Shown piece by piece: positions 15,592 through 25,611 of a stretch of 37,235 nucleotides of DNA. The notes under the pieces are model-generated. The model saw only the letters and a list, made by a program, of their open reading frames with translations. It was not told where the DNA came from and did no database searches. The DNA is from Phycisphaerae bacterium (GTDB lineage Bacteria > Planctomycetota > Phycisphaerae > Sedimentisphaerales > Anaerobacaceae). The DNA lies in assembly GCA_026386805.1 (NCBI GenBank), contig JAPLMX010000264.1, forward strand, positions 1 through 37,235, given 5' to 3'. The position numbers and the translations under genes were made by a program. The first letter of the stretch is position 1, and each line of letters opens with the position of its first letter.

Positions 15592-16526
15592 TGGGCAAAT
15601 GGTGGCTCCTATTGGCGGCGCTGGCGCTGTGGCTCGCTGGCGGATACGCGATGCTCAAGCCCGGAGAGGCAGAGGCAGGCACGAGCGGACAAGGCCCCAG
15701 ACAGCCGTCACGCATCGTTTCCATGGCACCGAATCTCACCGAGATTCTTTTTGCCCTCGGACTGGGCGACAGAGTAGTCGGCGTGACGCAGGACAGCGAC
15801 TATCCCCCCGCCGCCCTGAACAAGCCGAGAGTCGGGACGTTCTGGCAACCGAACATCGAGGCGATCATCGCGGCCAAGCCCCACCTGGTCGTGACATTGG
15901 CCTTCGAGCAACAAAGAGAGCTCGCTCGCCGACTCGTGCGCATCGGCTATGACTGCCTGGTAGTGGACATCGAGAAGATTGACGGCCTTTTCACAACAAT
16001 CGCCGCCATCGGCAACGCTGCCGCCGCCAACGAGCAGGCTCGGGGGTTGTCAGGCCGCATCAAAACACGGATACACCGGCTCCAGGAGGCGACCGCGGGC
16101 TTACCCACGGTAAAGGTCCTCTGGGTCGTTCAGAGAGAGCCGCTCCGCATCGCCCCCAGGGACACGTTCATCAACGAGATGATCGAGCTGGCGGGCGGCG
16201 AGAATGCCGTCGGCCCGACCCTTCGCAACTATCCGCCCATCGGCGCCGAGCAGGTGATTGCGGCCGGACCGGAGGTCATCATCGAGCCGCTCATGGTGCA
16301 AGGATCGCTCGACGGGCAGCGGCGCCAGGCGTTCGCCTACTGGGCGAGGTTCACGAATGTTCCGGCGGTCGTCAACAAGCGGATCTATGTGATCGATGGA
16401 GACGTGGTCTCCCGGCTCGGCCCCCGACTGCCCGAGGGCGTCGAGACCATCGCGAAATGCCTTCGACCCGAGCTGTTTGGGGCCCCCCAACGCGAAATGA
16501 TGCGTTTGGGAACCCTTGGAGACTGA
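15591..16526 (+). CDS. ABC importer substrate-binding protein (FecB/BtuF type)
   Basis: The 311-residue product has an N-terminal hydrophobic export segment (WWLLLAALALWLAGGYAML, no lipobox Cys) and then the two-lobed TroA/BtuF-like fold of PF01497. Typical pieces are RIVSMAPNLTEILFALGLGDRVVGVT, KPRVGTFWQPNIEAIIAAKPHLVV, FINEMIELAGGENAV and ERIIA-like EQVIAAGPEVIIEP. It should bind an iron chelate or corrinoid outside the inner membrane and pass it to the permease. The ATG overlaps the mutL stop (TGATG), an unusual coupling of transport to repair. No B12 riboswitch is visible upstream because mutL abuts the gene, so the substrate is undecided. Confidence 0.9.
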   Translation: MGKWWLLLAALALWLAGGYAMLKPGEAEAGTSGQGPRQPSRIVSMAPNLTEILFALGLGDRVVGVTQDSDYPPAALNKPRVGTFWQPNIEAIIAAKPHLVVTLAFEQQRELARRLVRIGYDCLVVDIEKIDGLFTTIAAIGNAAAANEQARGLSGRIKTRIHRLQEATAGLPTVKVLWVVQREPLRIAPRDTFINEMIELAGGENAVGPTLRNYPPIGAEQVIAAGPEVIIEPLMVQGSLDGQRRQAFAYWARFTNVPAVVNKRIYVIDGDVVSRLGPRLPEGVETIAKCLRPELFGAPQREMMRLGTLGD

Positions 16527-16530
16527 GACC

Positions 16531-17562
16531 GTGCGTCCGCCCCTCTCGCCGCGAACACTGCTGACCAGGACCGGCATGGCCGTCGTGCTGCTTGTCTTGG
16601 TCATGCTCTTTTGCTCGCTGGTCGGACCCCAGGCCATTTCCCTCAAGGCGGTTGTGAGCACGCCGGCGAACTCGGCGATGCCAAGCCCCGATTATGAAAT
16701 CTTCGTTCGCGTCCGAGTGCCGCGCATCATCCTGGCCGCACTGGTGGGGGCCGCTCTGGCCAGTGCCGGCGTAACCTTCCAAGCCCTGCTGCGCAACCCG
16801 CTGGCCGATCCGTACATCCTCGGTATCTCCAGCGGCGCCGGTCTGGGCGTGATTCTGGCCATCATCAGCGGCATCGGCTGGACTTTGTGGGGCCGCTCGC
16901 CGGTCGCGGTGTTCGCCTTCATCGGGGCTCTGGGGACCGTCTGGCTGGTTTGGGGCATCGGCCGCATCACGGGCAAATACCACGTCACCGGCCTGCTTCT
17001 GGCCGGCGTCGTCGTCAACGCGTTCCTCTCGGCGATGATCATGTTCCTGACCTCCATCGCCAAGAGCCAGCAGCTTCATGCGACGATCTTCTGGCTCATG
17101 GGCAACATGACAGAGGAGGATTTCCTCGTGCTCTGGGTTGGCGGCGGCTGCATCGTGGCCGGCATCGTCGGCCTGTTCTTCCTCAGCCCGCAGCTCAATG
17201 TCATCAGCGTCGGCTATCACGACGCCAAGAGCGTCGGTATCCCGGTCGAGAAGATTGAACTTGCCGCCTTTGCCATCTCGGCGTTCATCACGGCCGTTGC
17301 CGTCAGCCTCAGCGGCCTTATTGGCTTTGTCGGCCTCATCATCCCGCACGCCGTGCGGCTTGTGTTTGGGCCCGACCACCGCCAATTGCTGCCTTTGAGC
17401 GCTCTGGCGGGCGCCATGTTCCTGGTCCTGGCGGATACCGTCGCCCGCACGATCGTAACGCCGGCTCAGTTGCCGGTCGGGGTCATTACCGCCATCTTGG
17501 GTGGCCCGTTCTTCCTGATTCTCCTGGTCAAGTATAGCAGAAAGGTGTACTGGCTCGCATGA
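16531..17562 (+). CDS. FecCD-family ABC importer permease
   Basis: A polytopic inner-membrane protein of 343 aa with about ten hydrophobic segments. The FecCD signature is clear: VRVPRIILAALVGAALASAGVTFQALLRNPLADPYILGISSGAGLG, then GLIGFVGLIIPHAVRLVFGPDHRQLLP with the cytoplasmic coupling helix, and the ending GVITAILGGPFFLILL (only short parts are diagnostic). GTG 16531 is chosen because GGAG lies nine bases upstream; a TTG at 16516 would overlap the preceding gene and add five residues. The stop overlaps the ATPase start (ATGA at 17559). It forms the membrane channel for iron-chelate or corrinoid uptake. Confidence 0.93.
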   Translation: MRPPLSPRTLLTRTGMAVVLLVLVMLFCSLVGPQAISLKAVVSTPANSAMPSPDYEIFVRVRVPRIILAALVGAALASAGVTFQALLRNPLADPYILGISSGAGLGVILAIISGIGWTLWGRSPVAVFAFIGALGTVWLVWGIGRITGKYHVTGLLLAGVVVNAFLSAMIMFLTSIAKSQQLHATIFWLMGNMTEEDFLVLWVGGGCIVAGIVGLFFLSPQLNVISVGYHDAKSVGIPVEKIELAAFAISAFITAVAVSLSGLIGFVGLIIPHAVRLVFGPDHRQLLPLSALAGAMFLVLADTVARTIVTPAQLPVGVITAILGGPFFLILLVKYSRKVYWLA

Positions 17563-18395
17563 CATCGGCGATCCAAGCAGAGCACGTTACGTTTGGCTAT
17601 GGCCGGGACAGGCCGGTTCTGCGAGACGTTGGCTTTGAGGTCCAAGCCGGGACGTTTCTGGCCATCGCCGGCCCCAATGGAGTCGGCAAAAGCACCCTCA
17701 TCAACATCTTGGCCGGCCTGCTCCGACCCCAATCCGGCGAAATCCTGCTGGAGGGTGCGAACTTGCGATCCTGCAGCGTGCAAGACATCGCCCGGAGAGT
17801 CGCCGTTGTCCGACAGGAGTTCATCCCTGCCTTCGGGTTCTCGGCGATCGAGACAGTCCTGATGGCCAGAACGCTCCACTACGGCCGGCTCGGTTTCGAG
17901 AGCGGGACCGACAGAGAGCTGGCGAGGCGAGCAATGGAACTTACGGCTACGACCGAATTCGCCTCCCGGACGCTCGGCAGTCTCAGCGCAGGTGAGCGCC
18001 AGCGGGTTTTCATCGCCAGGGGTCTCGCCCAGAATACACCGATCCTGCTGCTGGATGAGCCGACGTCCTTCCTCGACTTGAAGCACCAGGTCCAGATCTA
18101 TGACCTGCTGAAATCCATCCAGACCGACAAGGGGACGACCATCGTCGCGATCACCCATGACATCAACCTGGCCACCCAGTACTGCGATCAGACACTGCTG
18201 CTGTATCCGCTCGGCAGCGAGCCCGTCGAACACCCCTCCTACCGCATTGGAAAGACTACCGAAATCCTCACGCCCGAAGAGGTCGAACGAGCCTTCGATG
18301 TCCGCGTATTTTCAGCAATCATGGGCAATGAGAGGTTTCTAATCCCGTTGGGCGCCAGGGCGGGTAACTCGAACCTCCCCGGCCGCGCATCGTGA
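17559..18395 (+). CDS. ABC importer ATPase (FecE/BtuD type)
   Basis: The 278-residue cytoplasmic ATPase drives the importer. Walker A is GPNGVGKST (about residues 38-46), the Q-loop is VVRQEFIPAFG, the signature is LSAGERQRVFIARGLAQ, Walker B is ILLLDEPTSFLDLKHQ, and the switch His is in AITHDINLA. The length is typical of the FecE/BtuD group. The start codon overlaps the permease stop by four bases, so mutL, binding protein, permease and ATPase form one coupled run. About 200 bp of non-coding DNA with a promoter follows. Confidence 0.94.
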   Translation: MTSAIQAEHVTFGYGRDRPVLRDVGFEVQAGTFLAIAGPNGVGKSTLINILAGLLRPQSGEILLEGANLRSCSVQDIARRVAVVRQEFIPAFGFSAIETVLMARTLHYGRLGFESGTDRELARRAMELTATTEFASRTLGSLSAGERQRVFIARGLAQNTPILLLDEPTSFLDLKHQVQIYDLLKSIQTDKGTTIVAITHDINLATQYCDQTLLLYPLGSEPVEHPSYRIGKTTEILTPEEVERAFDVRVFSAIMGNERFLIPLGARAGNSNLPGRAS

Positions 18396-18517
18396 GTGCC
18401 GTCTCGGGGATAATCGTAAGTCCTATATTGTCAATGCTTTAGGCCGATCGGAAAAGCCTCATCGCAGGTGTGACGCATTTTTTGACTTTTCAAAGCTCCG
18501 GGTTGCTCATTTGGGCT

Positions 18518-18545
18518 ATGACGGAGACATAGGCTGTGGTATAAT
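18518..18545 (+). promoter_or_regulatory. Sigma-70-like promoter with perfect TATAAT for the DksA-like gene
   Basis: ATGACG (18518-18523), 16 bp, TATAAT (18540-18545). The predicted start is near 18552, leaving a leader of about 46 nt. The -10 is perfect, the -35 matches four of six. Confidence 0.6.
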
Positions 18546-18597
18546 ACATAGTTCTATAGGTACAGTCGTGCTATCTGTGCATATGAGGTGAGTATAA

Positions 18598-19050
18598 GTG
18601 GCAGAGAAACGAAAGAAGACGCCCAAGACAAACGGCGAAGAACAAACGCCGAAGTCGCGACTCAGTCCAGCGGATCTCCGGCATTTCCAGCAGTTGTTGC
18701 TTCAAAAGCGAACAGAGCTCCTGGGCAATGTGTCGAAGATCGAGGGGGAGGCCTTGCGGCAGTCCAGGCTCGATGCCAGCGGCGATCTGTCGAGCATGCC
18801 CATTCACATGGCCGATCTCGGGACGGACAACTTCGAGCAGGAATTCTCCCTGGACTTGATGGATAGCGAGCGCAGGCTCCTGGTCGAGATGGAGGACGCG
18901 CTGCACCGAATCGAGACGGGAACCTACGGAATCTGTGAGGGTACGGGCAAACCCATCTCCAAGGCAAGGCTCGAAGCTCAGCCCTGGGCGCGGTACTCCG
19001 TCGAGTACGCCAAGATGGTCGAGGAGGGGCGTGGAACGGAAGGCCAGTAG
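18598..19050 (+). CDS. DksA/TraR-family regulator with decayed zinc finger
   Basis: DksA proteins enter the RNA polymerase secondary channel and modulate initiation together with ppGpp. This 150-residue protein has a Lys-rich start, a long helical coiled-coil region (about 23-110) with the ADLRHFQQLLLQKRTELLG and SERRLLVEMEDALHRIETGTYG segments, and the TraR/DksA zinc-finger position at 111-130. Only Cys113 of the four zinc Cys remains (YGICEGTGKPISKARLEAQPWARY), although the surrounding fold-defining residues are kept. Loss of zinc ligands with a preserved scaffold is known for some DksA paralogs, so it may still act on RNA polymerase. The start is GTG 18598 with AGGTGAG five bases upstream. 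It has its own promoter. Confidence 0.9.
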   Translation: MAEKRKKTPKTNGEEQTPKSRLSPADLRHFQQLLLQKRTELLGNVSKIEGEALRQSRLDASGDLSSMPIHMADLGTDNFEQEFSLDLMDSERRLLVEMEDALHRIETGTYGICEGTGKPISKARLEAQPWARYSVEYAKMVEEGRGTEGQ

Positions 19051-19093
19051 CCGGTGGCTGGCGACGAGGTTGAATCGGTAGCGAGAAAGTTGG

Positions 19094-19360
19094 ATGGAAG
19101 ACCGAGACCAAACCAGCCTGAACAAGCCCGCTGAGTACCTGCGGTTCACGTGCCCAACCTGCAAACGCCGGGTAAGCGCGCAGAAAGAAGCCCCCCTGAC
19201 ACTGCCTGAGTTCTTTCCCTTCTGCAGTGAGCGGTGTAAGATGATCGATCTGGGGGCTTGGCTCGACGCCGAATACCGGATTCCCAGCAAGCCGGATGAC
19301 CAGTCCGATCTTCCCACGGAAAGGGACGCCTCAGCCGACGGTGAAGATTCTCCCCGGTAG
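19094..19360 (+). CDS. yacG: YacG-type zinc protein (DNA gyrase inhibitor family)
   Basis: The 88-residue product carries the YacG zinc knuckle: CPTC (Cys20, Cys23) and CSERC (Cys44, Cys48), with the family sequence FFPFCSERCKMIDLGAWLDAEYRIP. E. coli YacG binds GyrB and inhibits gyrase; the role elsewhere is assumed by homology. An acidic tail of about 25 residues ends the protein. It follows the DksA-like gene by 43 bp on the same strand and is probably cotranscribed. The ribosome site is weak. Confidence 0.9.
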   Translation: MEDRDQTSLNKPAEYLRFTCPTCKRRVSAQKEAPLTLPEFFPFCSERCKMIDLGAWLDAEYRIPSKPDDQSDLPTERDASADGEDSPR

Positions 19361-19474
19361 CACCGCCGAACGGAATCCTATAGACGGCTCACGGAATACG
19401 CAGTAACATACCCTCGTTTTCACGGCCATTTAAGGTCAGGATGATGCCATACTGTGCATTGGGAAGGAACTGGT

Positions 19475-20827
19475 ATGGTCGACGAAAAACCCGTGCTATC
19501 CCTCAGCAGTTCTCTATTCCCCAGGATCTTTCAAGCCTTTCGCATGGCGATCCAGCCTTCGAAACTGGCCATCGCCTTCGCCGCTCTGACGATTGTATGC
19601 CTGACCGGCTCAATGATGGATCTCAGTCGAACCGTCGTCGTCGGTAGTTACGCGGTAGCTCTGCCCAGGGGGGCTTCGACCGAAATCCTCAGGAATCAAA
19701 ACGCCACCGAACTCGATGTCTATCTGCGGCCCGGCGCGAGCCTGAAAAACTTCATCGAATCAAGAGCGGCTACGAATCACCGCACCGGCGTCTTCTGCAC
19801 GCTCTGGCGCTTCGGCGTCAAGGAATTCCACGGCGTCCTGGGCGGCGTCTTTTCGGGCGATATCCCCGGCGTCACCCGCTGCCTCGGCGACTGCGTCAAA
19901 GCCCTGACTTGGGCCTTCCGCTGGCACACCCCGTACAGCATTGTCTTCTTCACCGTTGCCTTCACCGTCCTGTCGCTGGCCGGGGGGGCCATCTGCCGCA
20001 TCGCCGCCCTGCAATTCACGCGGGCCGAAAGACCGGGTCTGATCCAAGCGGTGCATTTTGCCCTGCGAAGGCCCGCCAGTCTGCTCGGAGGCCCAGTTAT
20101 CTCGCTGGTCCTGATCCTCGTCTTTGGTGCGCCGATTATGCTCATGGGCCTGGCAGGCAATCTCCCGGTCGTCGGAGAACTGTTGATGGGCCTGTTCCTG
20201 TCGTTGGCGTTTGTCGCAGCCTGTGCCGCCACCGTCATTCTTGTCGGCGCGACCGCCGGATTGGGCCTGATGTCCCCGGCGGTGGCCTACGAGGACTCGG
20301 ACAGCTTTGACGCGATCAGCCACTCCCTCAGCTACGTCTACGCCAAACCCTGGCACATGGGCTTCTACTCGATCATCGCCGTCGTCTGTGGCGCCGTCTC
20401 CTACGTTTTCGTGCGTCTGTTCGGGTTTCTCTTGCTGTGGACAACGTATCGCTTTCTGGAGATCGGCTTTCTGAGACACGATGAGAAACTCCACACGATT
20501 TGGCCGGAGCCGACCTTTGCCAGCTTCCTCGGACCGGCCGGCGCCCTGCCCGACGCATGGTCCTTATGGCTGGCCGCGTGGCTCGTCCGTATCTGGGTCC
20601 TCGCCGTCATCGGAGTGATGGTTTCCTTCGTGATCAGCTTTTACTTCTCGGCGAACACGATCATCTATGCCCTGATGCGCCATCGCGTGGATGGGACCCC
20701 GTTGGAAGAGATTTACCTCAGCCCCAGTAAAGCATCCGCCGAGCCTCTGTCATTCGAGCCAGCCGCCTCCAAACCCACAGCAGAGGCGAACGGCGGATCG
20801 CCGCAGGAATCGGAAACGTCCGAATAG
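19475..20827 (+). CDS. Polytopic membrane protein of unknown function
   Basis: I do not recognise the family. The 450-residue protein has about six strongly hydrophobic segments (approximately 30-50, 146-172, 205-228, 235-270, 303-330 and 375-405). A non-membrane stretch lies between the first two, and a Ser/Pro/Glu-rich C-terminal tail has no structure that I can identify. ATG 19475 is chosen because GGAAGGA lies eight bases upstream; a GTG at 19454 would add seven residues. It lies 114 bp after yacG and 90 bp before the nucleotide-sugar dehydratase, so a role in the envelope is only a guess from location. Confidence 0.8.
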   Translation: MVDEKPVLSLSSSLFPRIFQAFRMAIQPSKLAIAFAALTIVCLTGSMMDLSRTVVVGSYAVALPRGASTEILRNQNATELDVYLRPGASLKNFIESRAATNHRTGVFCTLWRFGVKEFHGVLGGVFSGDIPGVTRCLGDCVKALTWAFRWHTPYSIVFFTVAFTVLSLAGGAICRIAALQFTRAERPGLIQAVHFALRRPASLLGGPVISLVLILVFGAPIMLMGLAGNLPVVGELLMGLFLSLAFVAACAATVILVGATAGLGLMSPAVAYEDSDSFDAISHSLSYVYAKPWHMGFYSIIAVVCGAVSYVFVRLFGFLLLWTTYRFLEIGFLRHDEKLHTIWPEPTFASFLGPAGALPDAWSLWLAAWLVRIWVLAVIGVMVSFVISFYFSANTIIYALMRHRVDGTPLEEIYLSPSKASAEPLSFEPAASKPTAEANGGSPQESETSE

Positions 20828-20917
20828 ACCGCCCCTACAGGCTCGGTCGTGGCACCCCCGGCGCAGTGAATCCGGGTGCAGACTCAACCGGTTCGCTGTT
20901 CGTGCCGATGATCCTAT

Positions 20918-22877
<1,960 letters not shown>

Positions 22878-22879
<2 letters not shown>

Positions 22880-22904
22880 AAAGAGCCACCCTTTCGAGCG
22901 GCTC
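22878..22904 (-). terminator. Intrinsic terminator for the recombinase transcript
   Basis: Read on the minus strand the stem GAGCCGCTC/GGGTGGCTC (9 bp including G-U pairs) closes a GAAA tetraloop and is followed by five T's (positions 22882-22878). It lies about 45 bp after the recombinase stop. On the plus strand it has only a short T-run, so bidirectional use is possible but weaker. Confidence 0.75.
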
Positions 22905-22948
22905 CTTTAATCCAATCCTTTGGCCTTGCCGACAGAATCGGTCACATC

Positions 22949-24091
22949 CTACAGTTGCCCGTTCCCTTCGGGCTCTTCCTGAGAGCGGCGGTAGCCATCC
23001 TGGCCCGGCTTCCCGAACGCCTCGGATCGCGTTTGGGATTCCCCCATGCTCTCCCGCGGATGTGAATCCTCATAGACTTCCTTAAGCTTTCTCGTCGTCA
23101 GATGCGTGTACACCTGGGTCGTCGAGAGAGACTGATGTCCCAGCAGCTCCTGCACGCTGCGCAGGTCCGCCCCGTTGTTGAGCATGTGGGTGGCAAAACT
23201 ATGCCGCAGCGTATGGGGGCTGATCGCCGGATCGAGACCCGCCATCTTCAGGTACTTGTCCATCTTGCGGCGGACGCTCCGCGTGCTCAGGCGCTGCCCG
23301 TGCTTGTTGACGAACAGCACGCGCGCATCGAAGTGATTGTTGTTCTGGGCACGCTTATTGCGAAACTCCATGTAATGCTGGATCGACTGCAGAGCCGACG
23401 AGCTGATCGGCGTGATTCTCTCTTTCTTGCCCTTGCCGCGAATGTGGAGGACCTCACTGAGGAAATCGATGTCGTCCATATTCAGCGAGACCAGTTCGCT
23501 CACCCGAATTCCCGTGCTGTACAGAGTCTCGAGGATGGCCTGATCCCTTGCTCCGAGCCAGCTATCTGTCGGCGGGGTCTCCAGGAGGCGTTTCACCTCC
23601 TCGTATTCGAGGAAGCGCGGCAGTTTCTTGTCCTGCTTCGGCGTGCGAATCGCCGTCATCGGGTTGGAGCTGACGCGATTCGTCTTCACGAGGAACTTGT
23701 AGAAGCTGCGCAGCGTCGCCAGCTTGCGGGCGATCGTCGCTTTGGAGTAGGCTTTCCCATTCAAAAAGGCCAAGTAGACCCGCGCCTCGTCGACGTCCAC
23801 GGCCAGCAGCCGCTGATCGACATCCTGCTCCGTCTGTGTCGCCACGGCGGTCGCGGTGTCCCCTTCCGGGTGAGACATCCCCATGGCAAAACTCGGCACT
23901 TGGGGAACCGAGCTCTGCCCCATCGGCAGACCCTCGACCGGTGATCCATTCGACCCAGGCGATCCATTAAGAAGGAAATCGGCGAACTGCGCCAGGTCAG
24001 CCCCATAACACTTGGCCGTATGTTCGGAGAACCGTTTCTCAAACTTCAGATAGTGCAGGAACTCCTCGACCGTTACGCTGCCTTCGTCCAT
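22949..24091 (-). CDS. Tyrosine site-specific recombinase (XerC/XerD type)
   Basis: The protein has the SAM-like core-binding domain (VEEFLHYLKFEKRFSEHTAKCYGADLAQF) and a complete catalytic domain: Arg in STGIRVSELVSLN, Lys in RGKGKKERITPI, HTLRH, LGHQS and the nucleophile Tyr in TTQVYTHLT. Xer proteins resolve chromosome dimers at dif. It is long at 380 aa (typical about 300). The excess is a low-complexity Gly/Ser/Pro/Thr insertion of roughly 60 residues within the core-binding domain and a hydrophilic C-terminal tail. The start at 24091 follows AGGTAGGTGG; an upstream ATG at 24124 is an alternative that adds 11 residues. No dif-like site was identified nearby. Confidence 0.9.
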   Translation of the reverse strand: MDEGSVTVEEFLHYLKFEKRFSEHTAKCYGADLAQFADFLLNGSPGSNGSPVEGLPMGQSSVPQVPSFAMGMSHPEGDTATAVATQTEQDVDQRLLAVDVDEARVYLAFLNGKAYSKATIARKLATLRSFYKFLVKTNRVSSNPMTAIRTPKQDKKLPRFLEYEEVKRLLETPPTDSWLGARDQAILETLYSTGIRVSELVSLNMDDIDFLSEVLHIRGKGKKERITPISSSALQSIQHYMEFRNKRAQNNNHFDARVLFVNKHGQRLSTRSVRRKMDKYLKMAGLDPAISPHTLRHSFATHMLNNGADLRSVQELLGHQSLSTTQVYTHLTTRKLKEVYEDSHPRESMGESQTRSEAFGKPGQDGYRRSQEEPEGNGQL

Positions 24092-24253
24092 GGTCCACCT
24101 ACCTATTCGATCCATTGGTATCATTGACCACCTTTGTTCCTAACCAGCATCGATCCCACAAGACCCGGTTGGGACCCCCAACACGATGCGTCGCATTTGA
24201 GAGCCCTTCTGCGAAAACGCTTCGCACGGGTCACAGGGTTCCCCCGCGCCGCA

Positions 24254-24586
24254 CTACGGCACCGGCGGCCCCTGCCATAATGTCCTGACGTCCGTGTCCT
24301 CTCGAAGAAGCTGTTCGGCGCAGCCAATCAGAGACTGCGTCAGTTTGAAGCTGATCACCGCGGCGTCAAACCAGTCAAAATCCGTCCGTCGATCCTTGGC
24401 TTGGTCGACCAGCGCATCGAGCAACTCGTCCTCCCGCCCCTGTTCGTAGCGGAAGATATACTTCTCTGCCCCTTTGTTGAGCACCAATTGTCGCTGTGGT
24501 CTTTTCATGCTAACGCTTTTATCGGCCAATGGGGCGTCCGCCTTTACAAAATATGGATCATCCGACGTGCCATTTATGCGGTCCAT
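24254..24586 (-). CDS. Small uncharacterised protein
   Basis: I do not recognise a family. The likely core is MKRPQRQLVLNKGAEKYIF onwards (internal ATG at 24508), with an acidic, helical middle (EDELLDALVDQAKDRRTDFDWFDAAVISFKL) and no membrane segment. From the first ATG (24586) the product has 110 residues, from 24508 it has 84; neither start has a convincing ribosome site. It lies 71 bp after the radical-SAM gene on the same strand and could be the last gene of that operon. Its clean open frame and protein-like composition suggest a real gene. Confidence 0.6.
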   Translation of the reverse strand: MDRINGTSDDPYFVKADAPLADKSVSMKRPQRQLVLNKGAEKYIFRYEQGREDELLDALVDQAKDRRTDFDWFDAAVISFKLTQSLIGCAEQLLREDTDVRTLWQGPPVP

Positions 24587-24657
24587 GCGCAGGAATGAGG
24601 TGTGGGACCGCCGCCAACGCCCGCGCCGGCGGCGTCCGCATAATGCTCATAATGCTC

Positions 24658-25611
24658 TTAGAGTGGTTCCGGTCGGATGTGGAAGTACGTGATCTCGCCC
24701 CGCCGCTCCGACGTGACGGCCCCCCGGCTCTGTAGGTGGGCCAAGTGGTTGAGGACCTCGTCACGATCCATCGCCAGACCGGTGCAGATGTCCTCGACGG
24801 AGCAGGGCCGGCGTTTTAACACCGACACAACGTCGGCCTCCGCACGCTTCTCGTGCCGTTCGTTCCCCACGGGCGGTGCCCCGATCACCTCGCAGTGGCC
24901 ACCGATCTGCCGGGCAATCGCATCAAGTGTCTCCGCGGGCACAGCCTGAACGTCCCGCTCCGCCGGCGGCCGGACCGCCGTATTGAGATGTACCTTGTCC
25001 GGACGGGTCCGCTGAATCAGGCCCTTGATCTTCTCGATCTGCTCGGTCCCCGTGTTCACGCCGGCCACCAGGAAGACCTCCAGCCAGATCTCGCCTTGGA
25101 ATTCCCGGCGAAACTGTTCGAGGCCAGAAACCAGCTTTTCAATGGTGATACCGGGGGCCGGCCGGTGTACGGCCTCGAAAACGGCCGCATCCGCGGCGTC
25201 GAGAGTCGGGCAGACTACGTCAGCTTTCGCACACTCGGCCCGCACATCGGCCCGGTACAGCAGCGTGCCGTTGGTCAGGATTGCCACGCGAATATCGGTG
25301 AGCCGCCGAATGCCGTCGATCAGATCGCCCAACCGGATGTTCAGCGTAGGCTCGCCCGATCCGCCGATGGTGATGTAGTCGGCGTTCAGGCCCACCTTCA
25401 GCTTGTCCTCCAGCTCGGCGAGCACCACCTCGATGTCGACGAAGTCCCGGCGCACGACGCTCTTTTCGGTGGTCCTCCCGACCTGGCAGTAGATGCAGTC
25501 CAGCGTGCAGATCTTCGCCGGAACGATATCGACGCCCAGACTCAGACCCAGCCGGCGCGACGGCACCGGGCCATAGGTGTACGAAGTCAGTTTAGCTTTT
25601 GCGATACCCAT
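24658..25611 (-). CDS. Radical SAM protein (COG0731-like) with C-terminal winged-helix segment
   Basis: The 317-residue protein has the family opening YTYGPVPSRRLGLSLGVDIVP and the 4Fe-4S cluster motif CTLDCIYCQ (Cys35, Cys39, Cys42), with the SAM-binding TIGGSGEPTLN downstream. The last ~60 residues (VVSVLKRRPCSVEDICTGLAMDRDEVLNHL..G.V) look like a winged-helix domain. COG0731 proteins are annotated as wyosine-synthesis-like radical SAM enzymes, but bacterial substrates are unknown. ATG 25611 is chosen because the conserved sequence begins there; it lies inside the 3' end of kdsA, a 20-bp overlap, so translation is probably coupled. Confidence 0.9.
   Translation of the reverse strand: MGIAKAKLTSYTYGPVPSRRLGLSLGVDIVPAKICTLDCIYCQVGRTTEKSVVRRDFVDIEVVLAELEDKLKVGLNADYITIGGSGEPTLNIRLGDLIDGIRRLTDIRVAILTNGTLLYRADVRAECAKADVVCPTLDAADAAVFEAVHRPAPGITIEKLVSGLEQFRREFQGEIWLEVFLVAGVNTGTEQIEKIKGLIQRTRPDKVHLNTAVRPPAERDVQAVPAETLDAIARQIGGHCEVIGAPPVGNERHEKRAEADVVSVLKRRPCSVEDICTGLAMDRDEVLNHLAHLQSRGAVTSERRGEITYFHIRPEPL

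Noticed and set aside
22949..24091. Integron or phage integrase instead of a Xer recombinase.
   Set aside because: There is no attC-like site, gene cassette or phage gene nearby, and the sequence motifs are those of the Xer group.
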